Shown: positions 7,591 through 14,140 of the stretch, one piece after another
Layout: each line of letters starts with the position of its first letter
Position numbering within the stretch: the stretch's first letter is position 1
Origin: Zymomonas sp.
GTDB taxonomy: Bacteria; Pseudomonadota; Alphaproteobacteria; Sphingomonadales; Sphingomonadaceae
Reading direction: 5' to 3'
DNA length: 16,391 nucleotides
Assembly (NCBI GenBank): GCA_027489105.1
Contig: JAIYAJ010000410.1
Span: forward strand, 1 to 16,391
Translations under genes and position numbers: made by a program
Notes under the pieces: generated by a model
Told to the model about the DNA's origin: nothing
The model's input: only the letters and a program-made list of their open reading frames with translations
Database searches by the model: none

Positions 7591-8604
7591 ATGACAGGAA
7601 ACCGCCGTTTTCTCTTGGTTCGTCGGCCGCAGGGCACCCCCGTTCCCGAGGACTTCTCGCTGGTCGAGGAGACGATTCCGGAGCCGGAGCAGGGCGGTCT
7701 GATCGTTCGCAACCACTTCGCATCGCTCGATCCGGCGCAACGTGGATGGATGGACGATGCCCCCAGCTACATGCCGCCGATCCCGCTCGGCGCGCCGGTT
7801 CGCGCTTCGACGGTCGGTGTCGTCCATGCATCGGCCAACCCCGATTTCCAGCCGGGTGACTGGGTGCTGGGCCTCAACGCGCTTGAGGATTACAGCGTTG
7901 TCCAGCCCGGTGGCTTCACCAGCAAGATCGACGTATCGATCGTCGACAGCCCGTCCAAATATCTGTCCGCCATGGGCGCGGTCGGCCTGACCGCTTATTT
8001 CGGCCTGATCGAGGCGGGGCAGCCCAAGGCTGGCGAGACGCTGCTCGTGTCCGGTGCTGCGGGTGCGGTAGGATCGGCGGTCGGGCAGATCGGCAAGATA
8101 CTCGGTTGCCGGGTGATCGGTATCGCCGGCGGTCCGGACAAGTGCCGACGCCTGCTCGATGATTATGGCTTCGACGTCGCGATCGACTATCGCGGCAAGG
8201 ATGTAGCGACCCTCGCGGCGGAAATCCGCAGCCACGCGCCGAACGGGGCGGATATCATCTTCGAAAATGTCGGCGGCGATGTGATGGATGCCGAACTGAT
8301 GAATCTGGCGATGGGTGCGCGCATCGTGCTGTGCGGGCTCATCAGCGAGTATAATGCCGAACAGAAGATCGGCATTCGCAATCTCTGGCAGGTGCTGGTC
8401 CAGCGCGCCGTCATCAAGGGCTTCCTGATCGCCGATTATGTGCCGCGCTTCGGCGAGGGCGGTGCGCAGATGGCGACCTGGATGGCCGAAGGGCGCCTGC
8501 GAATCGACGAGGATGTCCAGGACGGGCTGGAGAATGCTTATCCGGCGTTCATGCGGCTGTTCACCGGCGCCAACACTGGCAAGCTCGTGTTGAAGATCGC
8601 ATGA
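7591..8604 (+). CDS. CurA/PTGR-type NADP-dependent MDR oxidoreductase
   Basis: Third zinc-free medium-chain reductase, 337 aa and complete. The nucleotide motif AAGAVGS is at 156-162, and the family signature here reads IFENVGG instead of YFDNVGG, near residues 223-229. The N-terminal domain carries MPPIPLGAPVRASTVG from residue 61. GGAGAGG 6 bases before the ATG supports the start. The stop overlaps the next SDR start as ATGA, so the two are translationally coupled. It is transcribed away from the TonB-dependent receptor gene, with a shared 156-base control region. Reduction of a conjugated C=C bond is the family expectation. The repeated MDR-then-SDR order, also seen at 1-1592, suggests consecutive double-bond and carbonyl/alcohol steps. 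Confidence 0.92.
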   Translation: MTGNRRFLLVRRPQGTPVPEDFSLVEETIPEPEQGGLIVRNHFASLDPAQRGWMDDAPSYMPPIPLGAPVRASTVGVVHASANPDFQPGDWVLGLNALEDYSVVQPGGFTSKIDVSIVDSPSKYLSAMGAVGLTAYFGLIEAGQPKAGETLLVSGAAGAVGSAVGQIGKILGCRVIGIAGGPDKCRRLLDDYGFDVAIDYRGKDVATLAAEIRSHAPNGADIIFENVGGDVMDAELMNLAMGARIVLCGLISEYNAEQKIGIRNLWQVLVQRAVIKGFLIADYVPRFGEGGAQMATWMAEGRLRIDEDVQDGLENAYPAFMRLFTGANTGKLVLKIA

Positions 8605-9317
8605 CCGCGGGCCGGCTGGCTGGACTGCGCGCGCTCGTCACCGGCGCGGGATCGGGGATCGGGGCGGCCACCGCCCGCCGCCTTGCCGCCGATGGGGCGC
8701 AACTGTTCACGGTCGATCTTGCCGGTGACGTCGACATGGCTGTCGACGTGACCGCCGATGGCGCTAGCGCGGCGATCGTCGCAGCCGCCACCGATGCACT
8801 GGGCGGTATCGATGCGATTGTCCCTTGCGCGGGCGTGTCGGCCTTCCTGCCGCTGGAGGGGCATGAGGATGCCGCCTTCGACCGGACGATGGCGGTGAAC
8901 GTCACTGCCGTGTTCCGCCTCGTGCGCGACGCGCTGCCGCATCTGAAGGCGAGCGGGCGCGGGCGGATCGTGATGATCGGGTCGGTCGCGTCGGCGTTCG
9001 GCGATGCGGGGCTGGTGGCCTATGCCGCCTCGAAGCACGCGGTGCTGGGCATGGCGCGCGCGATGTCGGGCGAGCTCGGCGGAGCGGGGGTCACGGTCAA
9101 TTGCGTGATGCCCGGTGCGATCGAGACGCCGATGACCGCGCCGGCCTTCACCGACATGCCCGAATATCGGACGCACTGGGAGGCAAAGGCTGCCCTCGGT
9201 CGGCTCGGTCAGCCGGAGGACATTGCCGATGTCATCGCCTTCCTCTGCAGCGAGGATGCGCGCTTTGTGACGGGGCAGGGGATATTGGTGGATGGCGGCG
9301 CCATGACGCGCATGTGA
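8601..9317 (+). CDS. SDR family NAD-type oxidoreductase with PCAG motif
   Basis: SDR of 238 aa, slightly short. TGAGSGIG (14-21) and Asp39 point to NAD(H). The usual NNAG is replaced by PCAG (75-78). Asn100 matches the tetrad Asn, and catalytic Ser128, Tyr141 and Lys145 (YAASK) are present, making this the only one of the five SDRs with a fully canonical tetrad. The C-terminal TGQGILVDGGAMTRM is typical. Start overlaps the MDR stop by four bases (ATGA). A strong stem-loop spans its own stop codon, at the junction with the convergent SDR gene. Likely an alcohol dehydrogenase or ketoreductase working with the preceding MDR enzyme, by inference from coupling. Confidence 0.9.
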   Translation: MTAGRLAGLRALVTGAGSGIGAATARRLAADGAQLFTVDLAGDVDMAVDVTADGASAAIVAAATDALGGIDAIVPCAGVSAFLPLEGHEDAAFDRTMAVNVTAVFRLVRDALPHLKASGRGRIVMIGSVASAFGDAGLVAYAASKHAVLGMARAMSGELGGAGVTVNCVMPGAIETPMTAPAFTDMPEYRTHWEAKAALGRLGQPEDIADVIAFLCSEDARFVTGQGILVDGGAMTRM

Positions 9318-9332
9318 CGCGTCGGCGCCGCC
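9294..9332. terminator. Long stem-loop over the stop codon at the SDR/SDR convergent junction
   Basis: Two stacked perfect stems: GGCGGCGCC (9294-9302) with GGCGCCGCC (9324-9332), and GACGCG (9305-9310) with CGCGTC (9318-9323), separated by a two-base AT bulge. The 7-base loop CATGTGA holds the stop codon of the plus-strand SDR. There is no U-tract, so classical intrinsic termination is not shown. The hairpin would form in transcripts from both convergent genes, consistent with a bidirectional end or mRNA stabiliser. Confidence 0.55.
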
Positions 9333-9353
9333 ATCCGGATCAGTATCGCGCGA

Positions 9354-10115
9354 TCAGAACTGGACGCGCTTGGTGAAGCCGCCGTCGACGACCACATTGG
9401 TGCCGGTCGTGTAGGACGAGGCCGGGCTCGCGAGGAAGACGACCGTCTTGGCGACTTCCTCCGGACCGCCCCAGCGGCCGAGTGCGAACTGCTTCTCGGT
9501 CGCGTCGTGCAGTTCGGGAGCGGCGCCCTGCAGGAACTCCCAATTGCCGCCCTTGAACTTGATCGGGCCGGGCGAAACGGTGTTCACCCGGATACCCTTG
9601 GGGCCCAGCGCCTGGCTCAGCTGGCCGGCATAGACGATCAGCGCGCCCTTGATGGCGTTATAGCCCTGCGGAACGATGAAGGTCTCCAGACCGGCGGTCG
9701 ACGCCAGGATCACGATCGAGCCTTCGCCCGACTTGGCGAGATGCGCTTCGAGCACTTCCGCGCCGATCACCGAACCCATGATGTCGTAGTTGAGCGACTT
9801 CTCCCAATCGCCCGTGGCGCCCGCGCCCGAGGTCGAGATCATCGGCACGAAGATGTCGCAGCCACCGAGCTTCTCAGCCGCAGACGACAGCCAGGCGCGA
9901 TAGGCGTCGTGGCCCGACTCCATGTCGAACGCCTCGCCAACGATCTTGCCGCCATGCTTCGACAGCGACTCGATCGTCTCGGCGACCTGTTCTGCGTTGC
10001 GCGAACAGAAGGCGACGTCGGCGCCTTCGGCTGCAAACAGCTCCACGGTGGCGCGTCCGATGCCGCGGCTGCCGCCGGTGAGAATGACTTTCTTGCCCTT
10101 CAGCCCAAGATCCAT
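9354..10115 (-). CDS. SDR family NADP-type oxidoreductase with degenerate NNAG motif
   Basis: SDR of 253 aa. TGGSRGIG (13-20) followed by Ser38-Arg39 indicates NADP(H). The structural NNAG motif is absent: the equivalent position reads PMIS (91-94). Catalytic Ser139, Tyr152 and Lys156 (YNAIK) are kept, while the position aligned with the tetrad Asn appears to be Asp111. The C-terminus TGTNVVVDGGFTKRVQF ends in an unusual basic/aromatic tail. AAGGAGA (10130-10124, minus strand) supports the start. It is divergent from another NADP-type SDR 140 bases away and convergent with the SDR at 8601. NADP preference suggests a reductive direction. Substrate unknown. Confidence 0.9.
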   Translation of the reverse strand: MDLGLKGKKVILTGGSRGIGRATVELFAAEGADVAFCSRNAEQVAETIESLSKHGGKIVGEAFDMESGHDAYRAWLSSAAEKLGGCDIFVPMISTSGAGATGDWEKSLNYDIMGSVIGAEVLEAHLAKSGEGSIVILASTAGLETFIVPQGYNAIKGALIVYAGQLSQALGPKGIRVNTVSPGPIKFKGGNWEFLQGAAPELHDATEKQFALGRWGGPEEVAKTVVFLASPASSYTTGTNVVVDGGFTKRVQF

Positions 10116-10255
10116 GGCTCTAATCTCCTTCGTTATGGCTGTGTTCGATCTTCCATGCGAGGGCGACGGCGCGCGCGGCCACTCCCTTTTTGAACAGGCC
10201 GGACCGCCGCAGCGCCATGATACGCCCGCGTCAAACCGTGCATAGGAGAGATGCC
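10116..10255. promoter_or_regulatory. Divergent intergenic region between two SDR genes
   Basis: A 140-base space between start codons facing apart, so promoters for both genes are expected here. No convincing -35/-10 pair was found. It contains GCGTCAAACCG (10228-10238), a one-mismatch match to GCGTCAATCCG (7540-7550) in the receptor control region; on the minus strand both read CGG[A/T]TTGACGC and lie about 107-115 bases before the minus-strand start codon. AGGAGAG (10244-10250) is the plus-strand ribosome-binding site. Confidence 0.4.
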
Positions 10256-11062
10256 ATGGGACGTCTTGCGGGTAAACGCGCCCTGATCCTGGGGGCGAGC
10301 AGCCCCGACAATATGGGCCAGCATATGGCCCGCCGCTTCATCGCCGAGGGCGCTACCGTTTTCGTCGCCGGTCGCAAGGCCGAGGTGCTGGAGGCGTTCG
10401 CCGCCGAGACAGGCTGCGGTTGCGCCGCATGCGATCTGACCGATCCGGAGAGCGTCGACGTACTGGCTGAGCAGGCGACGGCCGCAATGGGTGGTATCGA
10501 CATCGCGATCAACTCGACCGGGTGGGGGCTGCTCAAGCCCTTCCTCGAGACGACGCATGAGGAATTGATGGACATGACGGCGCTGCAGTTCGTCGGTCCC
10601 TATCATTTCTTCCAGGCGATGATCCGCAAGATGGCGCGGAGCCGCGGCGGGCAGGGCGGTTCGATCATCCAGATCAGCTCGGCAACCGCCACGATCATGC
10701 TCAACGATCATGCTGCTTATATGGGCACCAAGGCGGGGACCGACCATGTCGTCCGCTGCGTCGCGCACGAGTTCGGCAAGGAGGGCATCCGCGCCAATTC
10801 CATCTCGCCGGGCCTCACCGAAAGCCCGATGACCGAGCAGGCGATGTCGGTGCCCGGCCTGCACGAGGCGTTCGTCGCGGGCTATCCGCTCGGCCGGATC
10901 GGAACCTCGGACGATATCGCCGCAGCCGCCGTGTGGCTCGCCAGCGACGAGTGCTTCATGAGCGGCGAAAATCTGCAGGTGAACGGCGGGCTGACGCTGC
11001 GTCGGAACCCGACCAACGACGATATCGCCGCCAGCATCGCGAAGGCGACCGGCGCGGCCTGA
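10256..11062 (+). CDS. Divergent SDR family NADP-type oxidoreductase
   Basis: SDR of 268 aa with several departures from the classical pattern. The cofactor loop reads LGASSPDNMG (12-21), similar in spacing to enoyl-ACP-reductase-like or divergent SDRs. Gly39-Arg40 predicts NADP(H). NSTG (86-89) replaces NNAG. Ser142, Tyr155 and Lys159 (YMGTK) remain, and the position of the tetrad Asn appears to be Gln111. The C-terminal extension after LQVNGGLTLRR adds about 18 residues. The frame is open from 10190, but the ATG at 10256 is chosen: AGGAGAG ends 5 bases before it, and the product then begins MGRLAGKRALILG as SDRs do. An enoyl reductase-like role is possible but not shown. Confidence 0.88.
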   Translation: MGRLAGKRALILGASSPDNMGQHMARRFIAEGATVFVAGRKAEVLEAFAAETGCGCAACDLTDPESVDVLAEQATAAMGGIDIAINSTGWGLLKPFLETTHEELMDMTALQFVGPYHFFQAMIRKMARSRGGQGGSIIQISSATATIMLNDHAAYMGTKAGTDHVVRCVAHEFGKEGIRANSISPGLTESPMTEQAMSVPGLHEAFVAGYPLGRIGTSDDIAAAAVWLASDECFMSGENLQVNGGLTLRRNPTNDDIAASIAKATGAA

Positions 11063-11074
11063 ACCGGACTGTGC

Positions 11075-11097
11075 GGCGGCCTGAAGCTCAGGCCGCC
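11075..11097. terminator. Stem-loop over the synthetase stop codon at a convergent junction
   Basis: Perfect 10-base inverted repeat GGCGGCCTGA (11075-11084) and TCAGGCCGCC (11088-11097) with a three-base loop AGC. The minus-strand stop codon of the acyl-CoA synthetase (11088-11090) is inside the stem. No U-tract is present on either strand. Position between convergent genes suggests a shared 3' end; the function is inferred. Confidence 0.5.
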
Positions 11098-12716
11098 TTC
11101 AGTCGCTCCTTGATATCCGCGCGTAGCTGGTCCTTGCGGATCTTGCCCGACGCGGTGCGCGGGAAATCCTCTACGAACACGAAACGCTCGGGGATCTTCT
11201 GCTTGGCCAGGCCGCTATCGGCGACATGGCGGCCCAGCTCCTCGGCGCTGGGCGCCGCGTCCCGCGCGATCACATAGGCGCAGACACCTTCGCCGAGCCG
11301 ATCGTGCGGCATCGCGACGACGCTCGCTTCGCGAACCGCAGGATGCGTGTGAAGAATATCCTCTATCTCCTTGGCGGAGATATTCTCTCCGCCGCGGATA
11401 ATCAGATCCTTCTTGCGGCCCGTGATCGTGATCGCGCCTTCGGCGGAGCGAACGCCGAGGTCTCCGGTGCGGAAAAAACCGTCGGTGGTGATCGCTTCGG
11501 CGGTCTGCTTTTCGTCGGCATAGGCCAGCAGCATGGCGGGCCCGCGTGCGAGAATCTCCCCCTCCTGCCCATCGGGCAGATCATTGTCGTCGCCGTCGAC
11601 GATCCGGACCTGATAGTCGACGATGCAGCCGTCGGTGGTCGCCGCGAGATGCTCGTCATCGGGCCAGCCGAAGCTGACGAGCGGCACCTCGGATGCCCCG
11701 AACACGCGGAAGGCATGGCAGTTGGCAAAGGCGGCGTTGGCGGCGGGAATGACCTCGGGCGGGACCGCAGCGCCCCCACAGGCGAAGAAGCGGAAGCTCT
11801 CCAGTCGATTGCCGGCGGCGCGCGCGGCGGCCGCCAGTTCGACGAGGAAGGGCGTCGCCGCGACCGTGCCGACGACCTGGTGACGGTCGATGAGCGCCAG
11901 CGCCTCGCCCGCGTTCCAGCTCTCCATCAGGATCGTGCTGATCCCGCAGATGAACGGAGCTTCGAGCCCGTTGGCATAGCCCGAGACATGGGTGACCGGC
12001 GACGGCATCAGAGTCGCCTCACCATCCTTGAGCCCCCAAAAGGCTCCGCTCTCGCGGACGATATGCTGGAGGGTCACATGGCTGTGGAGCACGCCCTTGG
12101 GGCGCCCCGTCGTGCCCGAGGTGTAGAGCACCATCTTGACGCCCAGCGGATCGACGGCGGGACGCTCGAATGCCAGCCCACGTCCTTCTTCCACGAGCGC
12201 CGCGAAGTCGTCCGATCCCTCGCCCCGAACAGTAAAGACATGCCGCAGCGCGGGAAGCGACGGCCGGATGCGCTCCGCCATCGCGGCGAAGTCATATTTC
12301 CGAAAGCTGCTGGCGACGAAGAAGGCAGCCGCGTTGCAGTCGCCCAGCATCAGCGACACTTCATGGTCGCGGTAAATGGGCACGATCGGGTTGACCACGA
12401 GGCCCGACTGGGCAGCAGCCAGATTGATGATCACGGCCTCGTGCCAGTTGGGTATCTGGAAAGCCACGACATCGCCGGGCCGGAGCCCACGGGCGTGGAG
12501 AGCCGCCGACAACGAAGTCGCATCCTCGATCAGGCCGGCGCGGGTGAACTGTCGCTCGCCTTCAACGACAGCCGGGAAATCGGGTGCCGCTTCAGCGCGC
12601 TCGACGGCCAGGTCGAACAGCGTGCGCCGATCCCAGACATCCCCCTCTGCCCATATTGCCTGATGCGGGGCAGGCGTTTGCAGCCAGCGCCACGGCGGAT
12701 CCATCCTCTCTTCCAT
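11088..12716 (-). CDS. Acyl-CoA synthetase (AMP-binding, class I adenylate-forming)
   Basis: ATP-dependent CoA ligase of 542 aa that activates a carboxylic acid through an acyl-AMP. The phosphate-binding loop YTSGTTGRPKG is at 198-208, FGASE at 339-343 stands for the YGxTE motif, TGD is at 417-419, the hinge GRKKDLIIRGGENIS begins at 433, and the catalytic lysine of TASGK is Lys525. Length and motif spacing are normal for the family, close in style to cyclohexanecarboxylate or medium-chain acid ligases, but the acid is unknown. The start is uncertain: ATG 12716 is used, ATG 12704 is equally possible with a GGAAGAG just upstream, and a TTG at 12752 lacks a ribosome-binding site. It is the only CoA-ligase in the window, and probably links the oxidations to beta-oxidation-like degradation. 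Confidence 0.93.
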   Translation of the reverse strand: MEERMDPPWRWLQTPAPHQAIWAEGDVWDRRTLFDLAVERAEAAPDFPAVVEGERQFTRAGLIEDATSLSAALHARGLRPGDVVAFQIPNWHEAVIINLAAAQSGLVVNPIVPIYRDHEVSLMLGDCNAAAFFVASSFRKYDFAAMAERIRPSLPALRHVFTVRGEGSDDFAALVEEGRGLAFERPAVDPLGVKMVLYTSGTTGRPKGVLHSHVTLQHIVRESGAFWGLKDGEATLMPSPVTHVSGYANGLEAPFICGISTILMESWNAGEALALIDRHQVVGTVAATPFLVELAAAARAAGNRLESFRFFACGGAAVPPEVIPAANAAFANCHAFRVFGASEVPLVSFGWPDDEHLAATTDGCIVDYQVRIVDGDDNDLPDGQEGEILARGPAMLLAYADEKQTAEAITTDGFFRTGDLGVRSAEGAITITGRKKDLIIRGGENISAKEIEDILHTHPAVREASVVAMPHDRLGEGVCAYVIARDAAPSAEELGRHVADSGLAKQKIPERFVFVEDFPRTASGKIRKDQLRADIKERLKAA

Positions 12717-12850
12717 GGTCCGGCTCTGCCACGTCCCCGCATGGCCGTCCAATTGTTCAAAATATCAGGAACCTGTTACCTGTCCCAGCTTGTCGGGCGG
12801 GGCGCGCTGCGCGAGACAGCGGGCAAAAGCCATAAATCAGGAGCCTGACA
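12717..12850. promoter_or_regulatory. Divergent control region of the synthetase and Rieske oxygenase genes
   Basis: A 134-base space with an AT-rich core around 12751-12766, unlike the surrounding coding DNA. Next to it is an imperfect 17-base inverted repeat CAGGAACCTGTTACCTG (12766-12782), with outer arms CAGG and CCTG and 6 of 8 symmetric pairs matching; on the other strand it contains AAC-N2-GTT, a shape seen in TetR-family operators. AGGAG (12839-12843) is the ribosome-binding site for the plus-strand GTG start. No strong -35/-10 pair was found. The operator reading is inference. Confidence 0.4.
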
Positions 12851-14029
12851 GTGGACCGTATCCAGCGCATAGGCGACGTCGCCGAGATCATGCTCGACTA
12901 TGTCGAGAACAAGAAGACCTATCAGGCGGATCACACGATGCGGGTACCGACCCGCAGCTACACCGATCATGATCAGTGGCGCGCCGAGATGGAACTGATC
13001 TTCAAGCGCGTGCCGCTGATGCTGGCGTTCACCGCCGAGATGCCGAACCCCGGAGATTACAAGGCGATGGAGGCGGTCGGCCTGCCGATCCTGATCAGCC
13101 GCGACAAGGAGGGCAAGGTCCGTGCCTTCCTCAACGTCTGCTCGCATCGCTCGGCGCCGGTTGCGTCGGAAGGGCATGGCAACTGCCCGCGCTTCGTGTG
13201 CAAATATCATGGCTGGACCTTCGGACAGGACGGCCGCCTGATCGGCGTGGCGGAGTCGCGCACCTTCGGCGACGTCGACAAGGCCGGCCTCGGGCTGCGT
13301 CGTCTGCCGTGTGAGGAAAAGGCGGGGATGATCTTCGTCTGCCTGACGCCGAACGCACCGATGGACCTGGACCGCTATTTCCGTGGCTTCCTCGACGATT
13401 ATGAAGCGCTCGATTTCGGCAAATGGACCTATCTCGGATCGCGTGTGATCGAGGGCGCCAACTGGAAGATCGCCTTCGACGGCTATCTGGAAGGCTATCA
13501 TTTCGCGTCGCTCCACCCGGAGACGATCTTCCCGCGCACCCCGTCGAACTGCACCCATTATGAGGGCTTCGGCCCCAATATCCGCATCGGCTTTCCGCAG
13601 AAGCGGATCGCCGAAGCGCTGCGCGACGTGCCGCGCGATCAGTGGGGAACGCAGGAGAATAACGGCTTCGACTTCGTCCGGATCATGTTCCCCAACGTGT
13701 CGACCTTCATCGCGCCTGAGATCACGCAGGTCGCCCAGCTCTTCCCCGGGCCGACGCCGGAGCAGAACCGGACCGTGCTCAACTATCTGCGCCGCGAGCC
13801 GATCCGCGACGAAGAGGACCGGGCACAGGTCGAGACCATGATCGATTTCTTCCGCGACGTGACCTACAAGGAAGATTATCTGATCGGCCTGGAAATCCAG
13901 CGCGGGCTCGAAGCCGGGGCGCATGACGATCTCGTCTTCGGCCGCAACGAGCGCGGCAACCAATATTTCCACGAATGGCTGAACTGGTATCTTGAGGACG
14001 ATCCCACCCGTCCCGAACCGACGATGTAA
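12851..14029 (+). CDS. Rieske non-haem iron oxygenase, alpha subunit type
   Basis: Terminal oxygenase component of 392 aa, shorter than many alpha subunits (about 430-450). The Rieske cluster motif is CSH (97-99), 17 residues, then CKYH (117-120). The catalytic domain shows NWK (204-206), Glu214 in the electron-bridging position, iron ligands His217 and His222 (H-x4-H), and Asp342 in YKEDY as probable third ligand, followed by the usual IQRGLE. Such enzymes insert oxygen into aromatic or alicyclic substrates or O/N-demethylate. The start is GTG with AGGAG 7 bases upstream; no ATG fits. No beta subunit gene adjoins it, so it may be an alpha-only enzyme. A strong terminator follows directly. 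Ferredoxin supply is not adjacent. Confidence 0.93.
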   Translation: MDRIQRIGDVAEIMLDYVENKKTYQADHTMRVPTRSYTDHDQWRAEMELIFKRVPLMLAFTAEMPNPGDYKAMEAVGLPILISRDKEGKVRAFLNVCSHRSAPVASEGHGNCPRFVCKYHGWTFGQDGRLIGVAESRTFGDVDKAGLGLRRLPCEEKAGMIFVCLTPNAPMDLDRYFRGFLDDYEALDFGKWTYLGSRVIEGANWKIAFDGYLEGYHFASLHPETIFPRTPSNCTHYEGFGPNIRIGFPQKRIAEALRDVPRDQWGTQENNGFDFVRIMFPNVSTFIAPEITQVAQLFPGPTPEQNRTVLNYLRREPIRDEEDRAQVETMIDFFRDVTYKEDYLIGLEIQRGLEAGAHDDLVFGRNERGNQYFHEWLNWYLEDDPTRPEPTM

Positions 14030-14035
14030 TCCTGT

Positions 14036-14070
14036 GGCGTCCGGGCCGATGGTCCGGGCGCCCTTTTTTT
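14036..14070 (+). terminator. Intrinsic terminator after the Rieske oxygenase gene
   Basis: Nine-base stem GGCGTCCGG (14036-14044) with CCGGGCGCC (14054-14062), containing one G-T wobble, a 9-base loop, then C and seven T residues (14064-14070). A canonical rho-independent terminator 6 bases after the oxygenase stop codon, and 70 bases before the P450 start on the same strand. Confidence 0.88.
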
Positions 14071-14140
14071 CGGTGCCGAACCGGCATCCGCGTCAGCGCC
14101 GGCACAGGATCGGCGGAGGCGTCAGAGAGAGGAACTGATC

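Noticed and set aside
11226..12848. 540-codon plus-strand frame opposite the acyl-CoA synthetase
   Set aside because: No recognisable domain; the opposite strand carries all AMP-ligase motifs in order.
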